Counted from the first letter of the stretch, positions 18,401 through 27,094 are shown. The stretch: DNA of 37,688 bases from Ruminococcus sp. (GCA_017634275.1 JAGBNQ010000025.1:1-37688); one strand, 5' to 3'. A program made the numbers and translations. The notes: a model not told the origin generated them from the sequence alone.

Positions 18401-18541
18401 AAGAAAAAAGAAGAAAGAATAAATAAGAAATAATAATCAAGGTATCGCCTGCGGCGATATATTTTGAAATATGTCCGCAAAGCGGACACCTTGTTTATTC
18501 TTTATTCTTTCTTCTTTATTATTTATTCTTTTAGTGGTGGC
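18396..18541. repeat. MITE-like element with about 45-bp terminal inverted repeats
   Basis: The left arm begins CTAAAAGAAAAAAGAAGAAA and the right arm, read in reverse complement, begins CTAAAAGAATAAATAATAAA; both arms end in CAAGGT. The interior holds ATCGCCTGCGGCGAT and GTCCGCAAAGCGGAC. With the hairpin before it, this fills the 18228-18610 gap; no gene is visible. Confidence 0.6.
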
Positions 18542-18610
18542 ACATACAAAGCTGTAATTGTCAAATACTTCTTTATCGCCACCGCGCTTTTTCTCTCGGG
18601 GGGTTGTTAG

Positions 18611-19405
18611 CTATTCATTATTCCCGTCCTTTTTGATAAGCCTGCGGATAGCTCCTACGGCGCATTTTATGCCGCGCGTGGTGTCGTAGGTGATGTTGTC
18701 GGGCAGGCCTCTGTTTGAGCGCTCGACGTTCCAGAGGGCTGTAAGCACCGCGCCGCAGCGCACGCGCCTTGCTATACCTACTGCGAAAACTGCCGCGCAT
18801 TCCATTTCCGAGGTAAGGCAGCCGCACTTAAAATAGCTGTCATAGCGGTATTTTATATCCTCGCCGACGGGGGAGTTGTCGGGCTCTACTTCGCCGTAAA
18901 AGCTGTCCTTTGAATGAACAACGCCTATGTGGTAGCGGTTTCCGTTTTTATCGGTCGAAAGCTCTTTTGCTGCATCTCTTAGCGCCTCTATAACATCAAA
19001 ATCCGCAACGGCAGGGTAGCCGTTCGGGAGGTATTCGTAGGTAGTGCCCTCTGACCTTATCGCAGAGTTTGCGATTATAAGGTCGCCGCCGTATACCTTA
19101 AGGTCAAGGCCGCCCGAGGTGCCTATTCGGATAAATGTGTCAGCGCCGCACTTGATAAGCTCCTCCACCGCGATAGCCGTTGAGGGACCGCCTATGCCCG
19201 TAGAGCAGACTGTTACCTTTACCCCGTCAAGCTTGCCCGTGTAGACGTTGTACTCGCGGTTTTCAGCTATGTGAACGGGGTCATCAAGATACTCGGCTAT
19301 AGCTATGGCGCGGTTAGGGTCGCCGGGGAGAATGCAGTATCTGCCTATCTCGCCCTTTACCGTCTTGATATGAAATTGCCGCTCGCCGTCCATTATTGAT
19401 GCCAT
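18611..19405 (-). CDS. udp: uridine phosphorylase
   Basis: Cytoplasmic nucleoside salvage enzyme converting uridine and phosphate to uracil and ribose-1-phosphate. The 264-residue protein shows the family features: phosphate site ILPGDPNRA, STGIGGPSTAIAVEELIKCG, RIGTSGGLD, and the ribose-site motif TSEMECAAVFAVG. Length is normal. It lies 11 bp after a DUF3592 gene and is probably cotranscribed with the DUF3592 pair. Related purine phosphorylases are less likely given the SEMECA context. Confidence 0.88.
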   Translation of the reverse strand: MASIMDGERQFHIKTVKGEIGRYCILPGDPNRAIAIAEYLDDPVHIAENREYNVYTGKLDGVKVTVCSTGIGGPSTAIAVEELIKCGADTFIRIGTSGGLDLKVYGGDLIIANSAIRSEGTTYEYLPNGYPAVADFDVIEALRDAAKELSTDKNGNRYHIGVVHSKDSFYGEVEPDNSPVGEDIKYRYDSYFKCGCLTSEMECAAVFAVGIARRVRCGAVLTALWNVERSNRGLPDNITYDTTRGIKCAVGAIRRLIKKDGNNE

Positions 19406-19416
19406 ATTTATCCTCC

Positions 19417-19914
19417 TTACTGCCTTATCGCTTTTATGAGATTTCTTATGCTTATAACTCCCACGATGAGGAATATCCCACCGCCGCCCGTGCAGGCTAT
19501 CCTTAAAAATGTGCTTATGTCTTTATAGTAGTTTTTTGCAGGGTTTGAGGGGTCGTAGTGGATCTCTATCTTTTCGCCCACCTTATGCTCGGGCGGATTT
19601 GATGCTGAGCTTGAAATGCCCTGATATGTCTTGCCGTCCACCTCAAAGCTGTAAACGGGCGCGTAGCTTACACTTGTATGCTCCATATGGTTTTTTGGTG
19701 AACGCGTTGAGCTTTCAAAGCGTCTGTTTTCTATAACGGTAGCAGTGATAGTTTCGGTGCAGCTTTTGTATTCGTCCTTTAATAGCCTCGGCATCACTAT
19801 ACCGTAGATTATAAGCCCTATTCCTGCCACGGTGAATAAAAACGCGAACACCGCATAAAAGCCCTTAAGCATTCGCTTTTGTGTTTCGGGGTCTAACTGT
19901 GTCTTTTTACTCAT
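19417..19914 (-). CDS. DUF3592 membrane protein (downstream copy)
   Basis: 165 residues: an N-terminal transmembrane helix (about 17-37), a beta-rich extracytoplasmic-type domain with CTETITATVIENRRF, PVYSFEVDGKTYQG and GEKIEIHYDPSNP, and a C-terminal helix (about 138-158). The pattern is that of DUF3592. It starts directly after the stop of a paralogue with the same architecture, so the pair arose by tandem duplication. Function unknown. Confidence 0.75.
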   Translation of the reverse strand: MSKKTQLDPETQKRMLKGFYAVFAFLFTVAGIGLIIYGIVMPRLLKDEYKSCTETITATVIENRRFESSTRSPKNHMEHTSVSYAPVYSFEVDGKTYQGISSSASNPPEHKVGEKIEIHYDPSNPAKNYYKDISTFLRIACTGGGGIFLIVGVISIRNLIKAIRQ

Positions 19915-20535
19915 TTAAAACGCCTGCCTTTTCCGTTTAGCATTGATACCGATCACAAGGAACACAAGCCCGAACACGAAGAAGAACCCTCCTATCCCGT
20001 AAAGGACAGCGCGCACAAGGTTTATTGCCTTGTCAACGTAGAAATTCGTGGGGTCACCCGGTTCATAATGCAGCTCTACCTTGTCGCCCACCTCATGTTT
20101 CGGCGGATTGGTAGAGTAGGAGCTTTTTCTTTCATATTCCTTGCCGTCCACCGTGTATGAAAACACGGGGGTGTAGGTATCATCGTTTATGATATTCTTT
20201 GTAACTATCGCGGTGGTGGTTTCTGTGCATTTATCATAGTTTTGCTGCATAAAGTAGGTAACTATCACCCCAACCGCGATGATAAGCGCGCCAATTCCCA
20301 TAAATATGCCGCCCAAAAGCTTAAAAACAAAGGCAACATCACCGGGCTTGCTGCTCACCATATGGTAGCTGTAGCCCGCAGCTGAAACGTTTGAAAATGT
20401 CATACGCTGCCCGTCCTGATACTCATGCGGCTGCCCGTCATATTCCTGATGCAGCTGCTGATGCAGCTCCTGCTCCCTCGCATCTGCCTGCGCGTATCTT
20501 TCGTATTCTTCCTGATAATCGACTTCGTTTTTCAT
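19915..20535 (-). CDS. DUF3592 membrane protein (upstream copy)
   Basis: 206 residues. A hydrophilic N-terminus rich in Tyr, Gln, Glu and His (QELHQQLHQEYDGQPHEYQD) precedes a transmembrane helix (about 70-92). The DUF3592 domain follows (CTETTTAIVTKN, PVFSYTVDGKEYER, GDKVELHYEPGDP), then a final helix. It shares many residues with the next gene but carries this extra Q/H-rich tail. AAGGAGGAG precedes the ATG. First gene of a likely operon with the second DUF3592 gene and udp. The upstream 20536-20776 spacer holds GC palindromes and the nadC terminator only. Confidence 0.75.
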   Translation of the reverse strand: MKNEVDYQEEYERYAQADAREQELHQQLHQEYDGQPHEYQDGQRMTFSNVSAAGYSYHMVSSKPGDVAFVFKLLGGIFMGIGALIIAVGVIVTYFMQQNYDKCTETTTAIVTKNIINDDTYTPVFSYTVDGKEYERKSSYSTNPPKHEVGDKVELHYEPGDPTNFYVDKAINLVRAVLYGIGGFFFVFGLVFLVIGINAKRKRQAF

Positions 20536-20740
20536 ATATGCTCCTCCTTAATTTGTTTTCTATATTTTATCACAGCAGATATTAAGAAGTAATTAAGACT
20601 ATCTAACTCCTTGTGGGGCTTTCCATGCCAACGCAGTAAGCATATGCTCCCGTATCCCTTCGGGCTCGCACTCCCACATTTATAATCCCGTGCGCCAACG
20701 GCGCACACCTCAATTATTCATTATTCATTATTAATTATTT

Positions 20741-20770
20741 AAAGGAAGGGTTTCCGTAATAGAAACCCTT
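20741..20770 (-). terminator. probable terminator of nadBC
   Basis: On the minus strand AAGGGTTTC and GAAACCCTT form a perfect 9-bp stem with a 7-nt loop just after the nadC stop. Only a short T-run follows. Confidence 0.5.
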
Positions 20771-20776
20771 TGCCGT

Positions 20777-21616
20777 TTATTTGTCTATTTTCATTGAGAT
20801 GTCAAATGCCTTGACCGAGTGGGTGAGAGCGCCTAAGGAGATTATGTCAACGCCCGTTTCGGCTATGCCGCGGATAGTCTGCGCGGTGACGTTGCCCGAG
20901 GCCTCTAACAGCGCCTTGCCGTCGGTTATCTCTACCGCCTTTGCCATGTCCTCATTTGACATATTGTCAAGCATGATTATCTCGACACCTAAGCTCAGCG
21001 CCTCTTTAAGCTCGTCAAGGTTTGCTACCTCGACCTCTATTTTTACCGTGTGCCCCATTCTTTCTCTTAGCGCCTTTACCGCACCCGACATGGAGCCGTA
21101 AGCATCAAGGTGGGTGTCCTTAAGCATTGCGCAGTCGGAAAGGTTATAGCGGTGATTCTTGCCGCCGCCGACTGTTACGGCATATTTCTGTATCTGCCTG
21201 AGCCCCGGCAGGGTCTTTCTCGTGTCGGCGATAGATGCCTTAGTACCCTTTACAAGGTCAACGCATTCGCGCGTCATAGTCGCTATGCCCGACATATGCT
21301 GAACTATGTTGAGCGCCGTTCTCTCGCCCTTTAAAAGCTCGCGCGTGTGGCAGGTGATTCGTGCGATGATATCGCCTTTTTTCACCCTCTCGCCGTCGTG
21401 AATGTAAATCTCAGCCTTAGCCGTGCTGTCAAGCAAAGTGAAAACCCTTACCGCGATGTCAATTCCGCAAAGCACGCCGTCAGCCTTTGCAACGTATCTT
21501 GCGGTGGATATCTTATCCCCGTCAACAAGATAGTCGGTAGTAACATCGACGTAGTTTATATCCTCATTAAGCGCTGTTTTGATAAGGTCATCTATCTGAA
21601 ACTGCATTAGTGCCAT
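20777..21616 (-). CDS. nadC: nicotinate-nucleotide pyrophosphorylase (carboxylating)
   Basis: Converts quinolinate and PRPP to nicotinate mononucleotide in de novo NAD synthesis. The 279-residue protein has the family's usual length. It contains ERTALNIVQHMSGIAT, the substrate-binding TRKTLPGLR and YAVTVGGGKNHRYNLSD, and the C-terminal barrel motifs IEVEVANLDEL and IMLDNMS. It is 12 bp downstream of nadB on the same strand. nadA, the third gene of the pathway, is not in the window. Confidence 0.95.
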   Translation of the reverse strand: MALMQFQIDDLIKTALNEDINYVDVTTDYLVDGDKISTARYVAKADGVLCGIDIAVRVFTLLDSTAKAEIYIHDGERVKKGDIIARITCHTRELLKGERTALNIVQHMSGIATMTRECVDLVKGTKASIADTRKTLPGLRQIQKYAVTVGGGKNHRYNLSDCAMLKDTHLDAYGSMSGAVKALRERMGHTVKIEVEVANLDELKEALSLGVEIIMLDNMSNEDMAKAVEITDGKALLEASGNVTAQTIRGIAETGVDIISLGALTHSVKAFDISMKIDK

Positions 21617-21628
21617 AAGAAAATCTCC

Positions 21629-23182
21629 TTAGAATAAATAGTCTGTTTCTTCCTTTTTCATTGAAAGGTCTTGATCCTCCGCATACATATCCTCGCCCTC
21701 GCTTGTGGTAAGCTCGGCATTTTCGGTGATTATCTTCATGCAGTCGCTCAGGATAATATAAGCGCAGGTACAAAGCGAGCTTGCCTCAACATAGTCGCGG
21801 TCAACCTTGTAATGCCCCTCATCAAGGCTCTTTTTAAGCTCGCAGATATCTCTGTAGCCCTTGAATACCTCCTCAACATCGGGGATAACAAAGTAAGCGC
21901 TCTGCATTATCTTTCTTATCTTTGTCCTTATGCCGTGGGGGATATGGGGAGCGCTGTTATCTATATCAAACTGCGCCTGCTCGAATTCTTTTGTGTGAGA
22001 TGTATTTTTCTCTGCGATATCGTGTGCCGCGCGCCTTGAAAACACAAGCGCCTCAAGCAGAGAATTGCTTGCAAGGCGGTTGTTGCCGTGAACGCCCGTA
22101 TGCGAGCATTCGCCGCAGGCATAAAGCCCCTCGACAGTCGTGCGCGCATAGGTATCAACGTCAATTCCGCCCATAAGGTAGTGCTGGCAGGGGAATATCG
22201 GGATAAGGTCTTTTGTCATATCATAGCCTGCATCAAGCAGGTTTTTATATATCATCGGGAAACGGTTTCTGATAAAGTCGGGGTCTTTATAGGAAATATC
22301 AAGGAAGAATTCATCAGAGCCCGTGCGCTTTGATTCAAAGATGATAGAGTGTGAAACAACATCGCGCGGCGCTAATTCAAGACGCTTGTCATAGCGCTGC
22401 ATAAAGCGCTCGTGGTGGCAGTTTTTAAGGTAAGCACCCTCGCCCCTTACCGCCTCGGAGATAAGAAAGCACTCTCTCTTATCGCGGTTATTGAAGGCTG
22501 TAGGGTGGAACTGGATATAGCTTAGATTTTTTATCTTTGCGCCTAATTTATAAGCAAGGGCAATTCCGTCGCCCGTAGCTATAGCAGAGTTTGTGGTATA
22601 CTCATAAACGCGCCCTATTCCGCCCGTTGCAAATATCGCAAAGTGGCTGTTTGCCGTTACAAATTCATCACCGAGCAGGATATTAAAGGAAAAGCCCGTG
22701 GAGGTCTTTTTTATATCCGTCATAACAGCGTTTTCCCATATTTCGACATTTTTAAGCGTCTGAACATAGGCTAAAAGCTTAGTTTCTATTTCATAACCCG
22801 TAGAATCCTTATGGTGGAATATCCTATGCTTGCCGTGGCCGCCCTCTAAGGTGCGGTGATAGTCGCCGTCCTCTTTTTTATCAAAGTCAACGCCGAGGCC
22901 GATTATCCTGTCGATATCAATAGCCGCCTCGTGAACGAGAACATCGGTTGAAACGGGGTCATTCTCAAAGCCGCCTGCTATAAAGGTATCCTGCTTGTGC
23001 AGCTCGGGGTCATCATCGGGGTTTTTATAGACCCCTGCGATACCGCCCTGCGCAAGAGCGGAGTTACAAAGGGTAAGCTCCCTTTTTGACAGCACAAGTA
23101 TTTTAAAATCGCTCGGCAGATTTATCGCCGAATACAGCCCCGCAGCGCCGCAGCCTGCGATGATAACGTCATAATTTTTCAT
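21629..23182 (-). CDS. nadB: L-aspartate oxidase
   Basis: FAD enzyme oxidising aspartate to iminoaspartate, the first step of de novo NAD synthesis. The FAD motif is GCGAAGLYSAI near residue 12. ALAQGGIAGV, IQFHPTAF, EAVRGEGAYLKN and the C-terminal CGECSHTGVHGNNRLASNSL are all present. I start it at the ATG at 23180-23182 (MKNYDVIIAGCG, about 517 residues), which has GGTGAT just upstream; the in-frame ATG 27 bp earlier has no ribosome site. Confidence 0.95.
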   Translation of the reverse strand: MKNYDVIIAGCGAAGLYSAINLPSDFKILVLSKRELTLCNSALAQGGIAGVYKNPDDDPELHKQDTFIAGGFENDPVSTDVLVHEAAIDIDRIIGLGVDFDKKEDGDYHRTLEGGHGKHRIFHHKDSTGYEIETKLLAYVQTLKNVEIWENAVMTDIKKTSTGFSFNILLGDEFVTANSHFAIFATGGIGRVYEYTTNSAIATGDGIALAYKLGAKIKNLSYIQFHPTAFNNRDKRECFLISEAVRGEGAYLKNCHHERFMQRYDKRLELAPRDVVSHSIIFESKRTGSDEFFLDISYKDPDFIRNRFPMIYKNLLDAGYDMTKDLIPIFPCQHYLMGGIDVDTYARTTVEGLYACGECSHTGVHGNNRLASNSLLEALVFSRRAAHDIAEKNTSHTKEFEQAQFDIDNSAPHIPHGIRTKIRKIMQSAYFVIPDVEEVFKGYRDICELKKSLDEGHYKVDRDYVEASSLCTCAYIILSDCMKIITENAELTTSEGEDMYAEDQDLSMKKEETDYLF

Positions 23183-23260
23183 ATATATCACCGTTCTATA
23201 CAATAACAATCAAGATTTGCATATTTATCACGCATGGTAGCTTTTAAATATACTTATTCT

Positions 23261-23289
23261 ATTATACCACAAGCTATGTTAAAATTCAA
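23261..23289 (-). promoter_or_regulatory. sigma-A promoter of nadBC
   Basis: TTGAAT (23284-23289), 17-bp spacer, TATAAT (23261-23266) on the minus strand; about 70 nt of 5' leader. I could not identify an NAD-regulator operator. Confidence 0.7.
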
Positions 23290-23338
23290 GGCTGTTCGGG
23301 GGAATACGCATAAATAGTGAAAAATGTTAATAATTTCG

Positions 23339-23525
23339 ACATAAAGCAACGCGGAGCGTTGGCAATTAATAATTGAGGTGTCCGCTGCGCGGACGGATTT
23401 AAAATGTGGGGGTGCGTATCCCCCCACACAAAAAAAACATCGCCGCACTATGACCATTAAGATCATCGCGCAGCGATACATTCTTTATTCTTTATTCTCT
23501 ATTCTTTCTTATTTCTTATTTTAGC
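23339..23525. repeat. intergenic palindromes and repeat element
   Basis: Within the 23290-23536 gap: GTCCGCTGCGCGGAC, a GTGGGGG/CCCCCAC hairpin (about 23406-23427), then CGCCGCACTAT, ATCGCGCAGCGATAC and T/A-rich ATTCTTTATTC iterations. The last three words recur in the same order in the array control regions near 31690, 34930 and 35035. Confidence 0.6.
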
Positions 23526-23536
23526 GTAAGCGCTGT

Positions 23537-24082
23537 TTACCACGTCTTTGAAAAAAGAATCATGTTCACAAACAGTAAATTTGCCACGCACTGCGCTATG
23601 AGGGATATCGTCGCAAAATCATAGCCTAATTTCTCGTGCTTTGATGCCATGTCGTGAAAGCCTAAGATAAACGGCAGAAGGCAAACCTCAAAATCGTAGA
23701 AAATGCCGAATGCCGCAGTTGAAAGGCCGCCGAAAAGCACATCGTCATTAAGCGTCATCGTCACCAAAAACGAGTTTTTGTTAAGCAGCAGAATGAGCAT
23801 TATCACCGAGCTTAAAACCGAAAGCGCTAAGTAAATGACCGCGTAGGTGCAGACAAAAAGTCTGTCATCATCGCACCTTTTTGAAAAGAACTTTTTAAGC
23901 GGCACACAGCCGAATGTGCAGACTAAATATGTCAGCAGCTGCACATATGAGGGGGCGCTATGGCTGCCCGTTGCCTTGAATGCTATAAACCCGAGCAGCA
24001 GCGGCGGCAAAAACAGCACGCCTTGCAGCACGGCTGAGAAAGCTATGCCGTTTTTTACGGCCTTGTCTTTTAAGAGTCCCAT
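23537..24082 (-). CDS. integral membrane protein, unknown function
   Basis: 181 residues with about five hydrophobic segments (near 15-37, 46-62, 78-101, 112-138 and 155-177) and a short charged loop (KKFFSKRCDDDR). No family recognised. Its ATG directly follows the stop of the DUF3237-like gene, indicating coupled expression. Confidence 0.6.
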   Translation of the reverse strand: MGLLKDKAVKNGIAFSAVLQGVLFLPPLLLGFIAFKATGSHSAPSYVQLLTYLVCTFGCVPLKKFFSKRCDDDRLFVCTYAVIYLALSVLSSVIMLILLLNKNSFLVTMTLNDDVLFGGLSTAAFGIFYDFEVCLLPFILGFHDMASKHEKLGYDFATISLIAQCVANLLFVNMILFSKTW

Positions 24083-24481
24083 TTATTTCGCCTCGTCTTC
24101 CGTGAGGAATATCCTGATTATTACCCCGTCGCCAATGCTCTCGCCGACAGCGCTTAGCTTACCCTGCTGCAAGAACGAAAGCGCCTTGCTGTCGGTTATG
24201 ATAGCAGGGGAGAGGTCACTAAGCGTTGAGCCGCTGTTTTCGATAAACACCTTGCATTTTTCCCCCTTAAAATCAGTTCCCTCAAGGATATATCTTGCCG
24301 ACATCGTAAATTTGCCGTTCATAAAGATTTGGGTATCAACGCCGTCCATAACCGTTTCGCCGTTAAAATATTCCCCCTCAGCCCTTGCGTGAAAGCGTAT
24401 CATATTCACCGAATAATCATCACCGCTGACCCCTGCGGAGGGCAGAATATCCACATATACCGTCATTACAGGCGTAACCAT
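24083..24481 (-). CDS. DUF3237-like beta-barrel protein
   Basis: 132 residues, soluble and beta-rich. The order of elements (VYVDILPSAG, IRFHARAEGEYFNGETVMDGVDTQ split by short turns, FTMSARYILEGTD) resembles DUF3237. I start at the ATG at 24479-24481, which has AGGTGAGGAA immediately before it; an upstream in-frame ATG would add an implausible Phe/Cys-rich extension. First of a two-gene unit with the membrane protein. Confidence 0.55.
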   Translation of the reverse strand: MVTPVMTVYVDILPSAGVSGDDYSVNMIRFHARAEGEYFNGETVMDGVDTQIFMNGKFTMSARYILEGTDFKGEKCKVFIENSGSTLSDLSPAIITDSKALSFLQQGKLSAVGESIGDGVIIRIFLTEDEAK

Positions 24482-24563
24482 TTCCTCACCTCGCTTTTGT
24501 AAAAATTTCTCACTTAAGATTATAACACAACAGAAGAATGTTGTCAATTAATAATTATTAATT

Positions 24564-24590
24564 AAAAAAAGCGCGCTTTTTGTGCGCGCT
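24564..24590 (-). terminator. rho-independent terminator of the lipoprotein gene
   Basis: Minus strand: AGCGCGC, loop ACAAAAA, GCGCGCT, then TTTTTT; it lies 5 bp after the lipoprotein stop. Confidence 0.8.
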
Positions 24591-24595
24591 ATGTA

Positions 24596-25123
24596 TTATC
24601 TTGTAACTATCCTCTCGGCCGCCTGGGCTGTTGATTCGTGGAGCATATTTTCTGCTGTTTTGCTCTTTTTGGAAAGGGTGAGCGCGTATTTGTCCTTTGC
24701 TATCTCTAACTTCTGAGCGCCCGTGTCGCTTAATTGGTAGATTATGTTGTCATTGACAGCCTTTGCAAAGTCGCCGACCTTTACGCTTTTCTCATCATCG
24801 TCAAAATCATAAACCGAGAAAAGGTAGCATTCTATCCCCTCAACAGTCTTAGTGCCCTTGTAGCCGTACTGTCTGTTAACACCCTTTTCTATGGGGCAGA
24901 TATCCTTAGCGGTATTTATTACCGTGTTGAAAGCCGCGTTTGCCTCCTCGGGCAGCTCCTGAAAATGTACCCTTTCGTCATTTGCGGCGTTTGTAACTGT
25001 CTGCGCTGATGAAATATTCTCCTCTATTTCGTTTGCTGTAGGCTCGGCATATGCCTTGTTCGAACAGGCTGTAACAGCGCTGAGAGCGCCTATCAGCATT
25101 ATTGTCATTATGATCTTCTTCAT
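24596..25123 (-). CDS. lipoprotein, unknown function
   Basis: A 175-residue protein with a lipoprotein signal peptide (MKKIIMTIMLIGALSAVTAC, lipid-modified Cys20). The mature part is hydrophilic, with a compact domain (GVNRQYGYKGTKTVEGIECY, then LFSVYDFDDDEKSVKVGDFA) that has an alternating alpha/beta look. No family recognised. Single gene with its own terminator, immediately downstream of the array. Confidence 0.75.
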   Translation of the reverse strand: MKKIIMTIMLIGALSAVTACSNKAYAEPTANEIEENISSAQTVTNAANDERVHFQELPEEANAAFNTVINTAKDICPIEKGVNRQYGYKGTKTVEGIECYLFSVYDFDDDEKSVKVGDFAKAVNDNIIYQLSDTGAQKLEIAKDKYALTLSKKSKTAENMLHESTAQAAERIVTR

Positions 25124-25237
25124 TTTGAACTGCCTTTCATATTTTTATATATCTGTATTTTATAAAAGCTATCCATTGACCATAATGGATTATACCATAT
25201 ATTACAATATAAGTAAATACCCGCAGGCTTTTTGTAA

Positions 25238-25279
25238 TAAAAAATCGCCGTTTGCTAAAAACTTTGCGCAAGCGGCGAT
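25238..25279 (-). terminator. terminator at the end of the leader-peptide array
   Basis: Minus strand: ATCGCCGCTTGCGC pairs with GCAAACGGCGAT (one mismatch), followed by TTTTTTATT. It lies about 115 bp after the last array stop and closes the last block. Confidence 0.75.
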
Positions 25280-25392
25280 ATTTAATTTGTGCATTTAGTA
25301 CAACTTATTATTACAAAGCTGTAACAATTGACGAAAAGCCGGCAGCAGTTCTTACGAACGACACTCGTGCCGTATCGCTGTAGGGATCATCA

Positions 25393-25818
25393 TTACGCCT
25401 TCCACTGTAAACGGAACTTCGATTTATAGGTATTGAATTCCACCTCGGATATTATAATAGTGTCACATTGTCCCATCTTTCTCCCATAATGATCTATATA
25501 ACGCACTATGCCTGTCATTGCTTTGTATGTGATATTTCCACCGCATTTACTGCAGCAGTTTTTTCTGAGATTAGCAATCTCCTTACCGTGTATCACCGGC
25601 ATTGTTGAACCGATGTACACCCAGTTTTCAAGGTTTTTATCACTGTCATGCTCGCAGGTGCCGCAGCCGCCGGCTACAAGCTCGAGCGCGTCCTCCGGGA
25701 GTTCAAGTTCATTCTCCGCAATAAAAGCATTAAGCTCTTCCTTTGTCTTGCAAAGCCTTGCCTTTTCCTGCAATTCGGGGGATAAGTCCTTAATATACTT
25801 TTCAAAATTTTCGTTCAT
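25393..25818 (-). CDS. Nif11-like leader / Cys-rich cargo protein 1
   Basis: 141 residues; leader 1-51 (MNENFEKYIKDLSPELQEKA opening, ELVAGG end) and the longest cargo of the array (90 residues). The cargo begins CGTC right after the GG, carries a CCSKCGG motif mid-way and a lone Cys in GQCDT, then a beta-rich tail. The ligand set is less regular than in its neighbours. I start at the ATG at 25816-25818, with AAGGAAG upstream; a longer frame adds 17 residues with no ribosome site. Last gene of the array. Confidence 0.8.
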   Translation of the reverse strand: MNENFEKYIKDLSPELQEKARLCKTKEELNAFIAENELELPEDALELVAGGCGTCEHDSDKNLENWVYIGSTMPVIHGKEIANLRKNCCSKCGGNITYKAMTGIVRYIDHYGRKMGQCDTIIISEVEFNTYKSKFRLQWKA

Positions 25819-25838
25819 GCATATCTTCCTTTCATTTA

Positions 25839-26108
25839 TTATCGCCACTTTTTGCCGCAAGGCCTGCAAACATACTCGCCGAGCTCGCGGTCATAGTAAA
25901 CATCATCGCTCCCACATTTGGGGCATTTGCGCTTTTGTGAGCCGCTGCAAAGTATTCCCCCCGAAACAAGCTCTAAAGCCTCCTCGGGCAGCTCCAAATC
26001 ATTATCCGCGATGAATGTGTTAAGCTCCTCCGCTGTTTTGCACTCCCTTGCCTTTTGCTGCAGCTCTTCGGGCAACTGCTTTATGAATTCTTCGGTCAGT
26101 TTTTTCAT
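25839..26108 (-). CDS. leader / zinc-ribbon protein 2
   Basis: 89 residues; GG at 50-51 and a 38-residue cargo that is the clearest zinc ribbon of the set: CPKCGSDDVYY, then YVCRPCGKKW. The leader opens MKKLTEEFIKQL instead of MNEK. Its ATG overlaps the stop of gene 3 by 4 bp, the only overlap in the array. Confidence 0.85.
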   Translation of the reverse strand: MKKLTEEFIKQLPEELQQKARECKTAEELNTFIADNDLELPEEALELVSGGILCSGSQKRKCPKCGSDDVYYDRELGEYVCRPCGKKWR

Positions 26109-26434
26109 GATGATCTTTCCTTTTTGTAAACTTGCGTCTTATCAAGCTTTTCGGGGCATGACGGGCATTCAAACCAAAAATCCACATTCTTAGTCACCTT
26201 ATCGTATCCTGTTTTTATCTGGCAGGCAAGATGATGTATCTTGCAATAGAAATCACAGTCATCTATAAAGCAGCCATCTCTGCCGCCCGAAACTGCCTCT
26301 ATTATATCATCGGGCAGCTCCACGTCATTTTCTGCCAGAAAAACGCTCAGTTCCTCGGCGCTCTCACACTTCATTGCCTTTTCTCTTATTTCCTCGGGCA
26401 GCGAGTTGATAAATTCCATTACTTCTTTATCCAT
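26105..26434 (-). CDS. leader / Cys-His-rich protein 3
   Basis: 109 residues; GG at 50-51 and a 58-residue cargo with an expanded ligand set: GCFIDDCDFYCKIHHLAC, then FECPSC. The leader N-terminus (MDKEVMEFINSLPEEIREKA) is identical to that of gene 4 although the cargo is unrelated. TAAGGAGG precedes the ATG. Confidence 0.82.
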   Translation of the reverse strand: MDKEVMEFINSLPEEIREKAMKCESAEELSVFLAENDVELPDDIIEAVSGGRDGCFIDDCDFYCKIHHLACQIKTGYDKVTKNVDFWFECPSCPEKLDKTQVYKKERSS

Positions 26435-26452
26435 AGTAAAACCTCCTTACGA

Positions 26453-26764
26453 TCAGCCTTCCTGACGCCATTCTATATTTCTTCTCTGAAGATACCCCTT
26501 GCACTGTGTGCAGTAATAGTCAACGCTGACGTATTCTCTGTATGCGGAGCTATCTACCCTTAAGGGTATCTTGTGTATCATGCAGTATGGTGTGCCTTCA
26601 TTGCAGCCTGCACCGCCTGCCACCATATCAAGCACCTCATCGGGCAGCTCCAGGTCATTATCGGCAACAAATTCGTTAAGCTCCTCCTGCGTTTTGCATT
26701 CCTTTGCCTTTTCTCTTATTTCCTCGGGCAGCGAGTTGATAAATTCCATTACTTCTTTATCCAT
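26453..26764 (-). CDS. leader / CxxH-CxxC protein 4 (mosaic of genes 3 and 5)
   Basis: 103 residues. Leader residues 1-20 match gene 3 exactly; from the leader Cys onward it matches gene 5 almost without change, cargo included (YCMIHKIPLRV, YYCTQCKGYL, IEWR near the end). The ligand pairs are CxxH and CxxC. It appears to be the product of unequal crossing over inside the leader sequence. Confidence 0.85.
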   Translation of the reverse strand: MDKEVMEFINSLPEEIREKAKECKTQEELNEFVADNDLELPDEVLDMVAGGAGCNEGTPYCMIHKIPLRVDSSAYREYVSVDYYCTQCKGYLQRRNIEWRQEG

Positions 26765-26782
26765 AGTAAAACCTCCTTATGA

Positions 26783-27094
26783 TCAGCCTTCCTCACGCCA
26801 TTCTATCTCGCTTGTGTGAAGATACCCCTTGCACTCTGTACAGTAATAGTCAACGCCGACGTATTCTCTGTTTGCGTAGCTCTCTACCCTTAAGGGTATC
26901 TTGTGTATCATGCAGTATGGTGTGCCTTTATTGCAGCCTGCACCGCCTGCCACCATATCAAGCACCTCATCGGGCAGCTCTAAGTCATTATCGGCAACAA
27001 ATTCGTTAAGCTCCTCCTGCGTTTTGCATTCCCTTGCTTTTTGCTGCAATTCGGGTGACAGTGTGCTTATGTATTCTTCTATGCTCTTATTCAT
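26783..27094 (-). CDS. leader / CxxH-CxxC protein 5
   Basis: 103 residues; leader MNKSIEEYISTLSPELQQKA, GG at 50-51, 52-residue cargo with YCMIHKIPLRV and YYCTECKGYL, ending EIEWREEG. Nearly identical in cargo to gene 4. AAAGGAGG precedes the ATG. Confidence 0.85.
   Translation of the reverse strand: MNKSIEEYISTLSPELQQKARECKTQEELNEFVADNDLELPDEVLDMVAGGAGCNKGTPYCMIHKIPLRVESYANREYVGVDYYCTECKGYLHTSEIEWREEG

Noticed and set aside
25325..25345. A fifth shared promoter after gene 1 (TTGACGAAAAGCC matches the P2 upstream box)
   Set aside because: No TTTGTTGCA pair or extended -10 follows at the required spacing.
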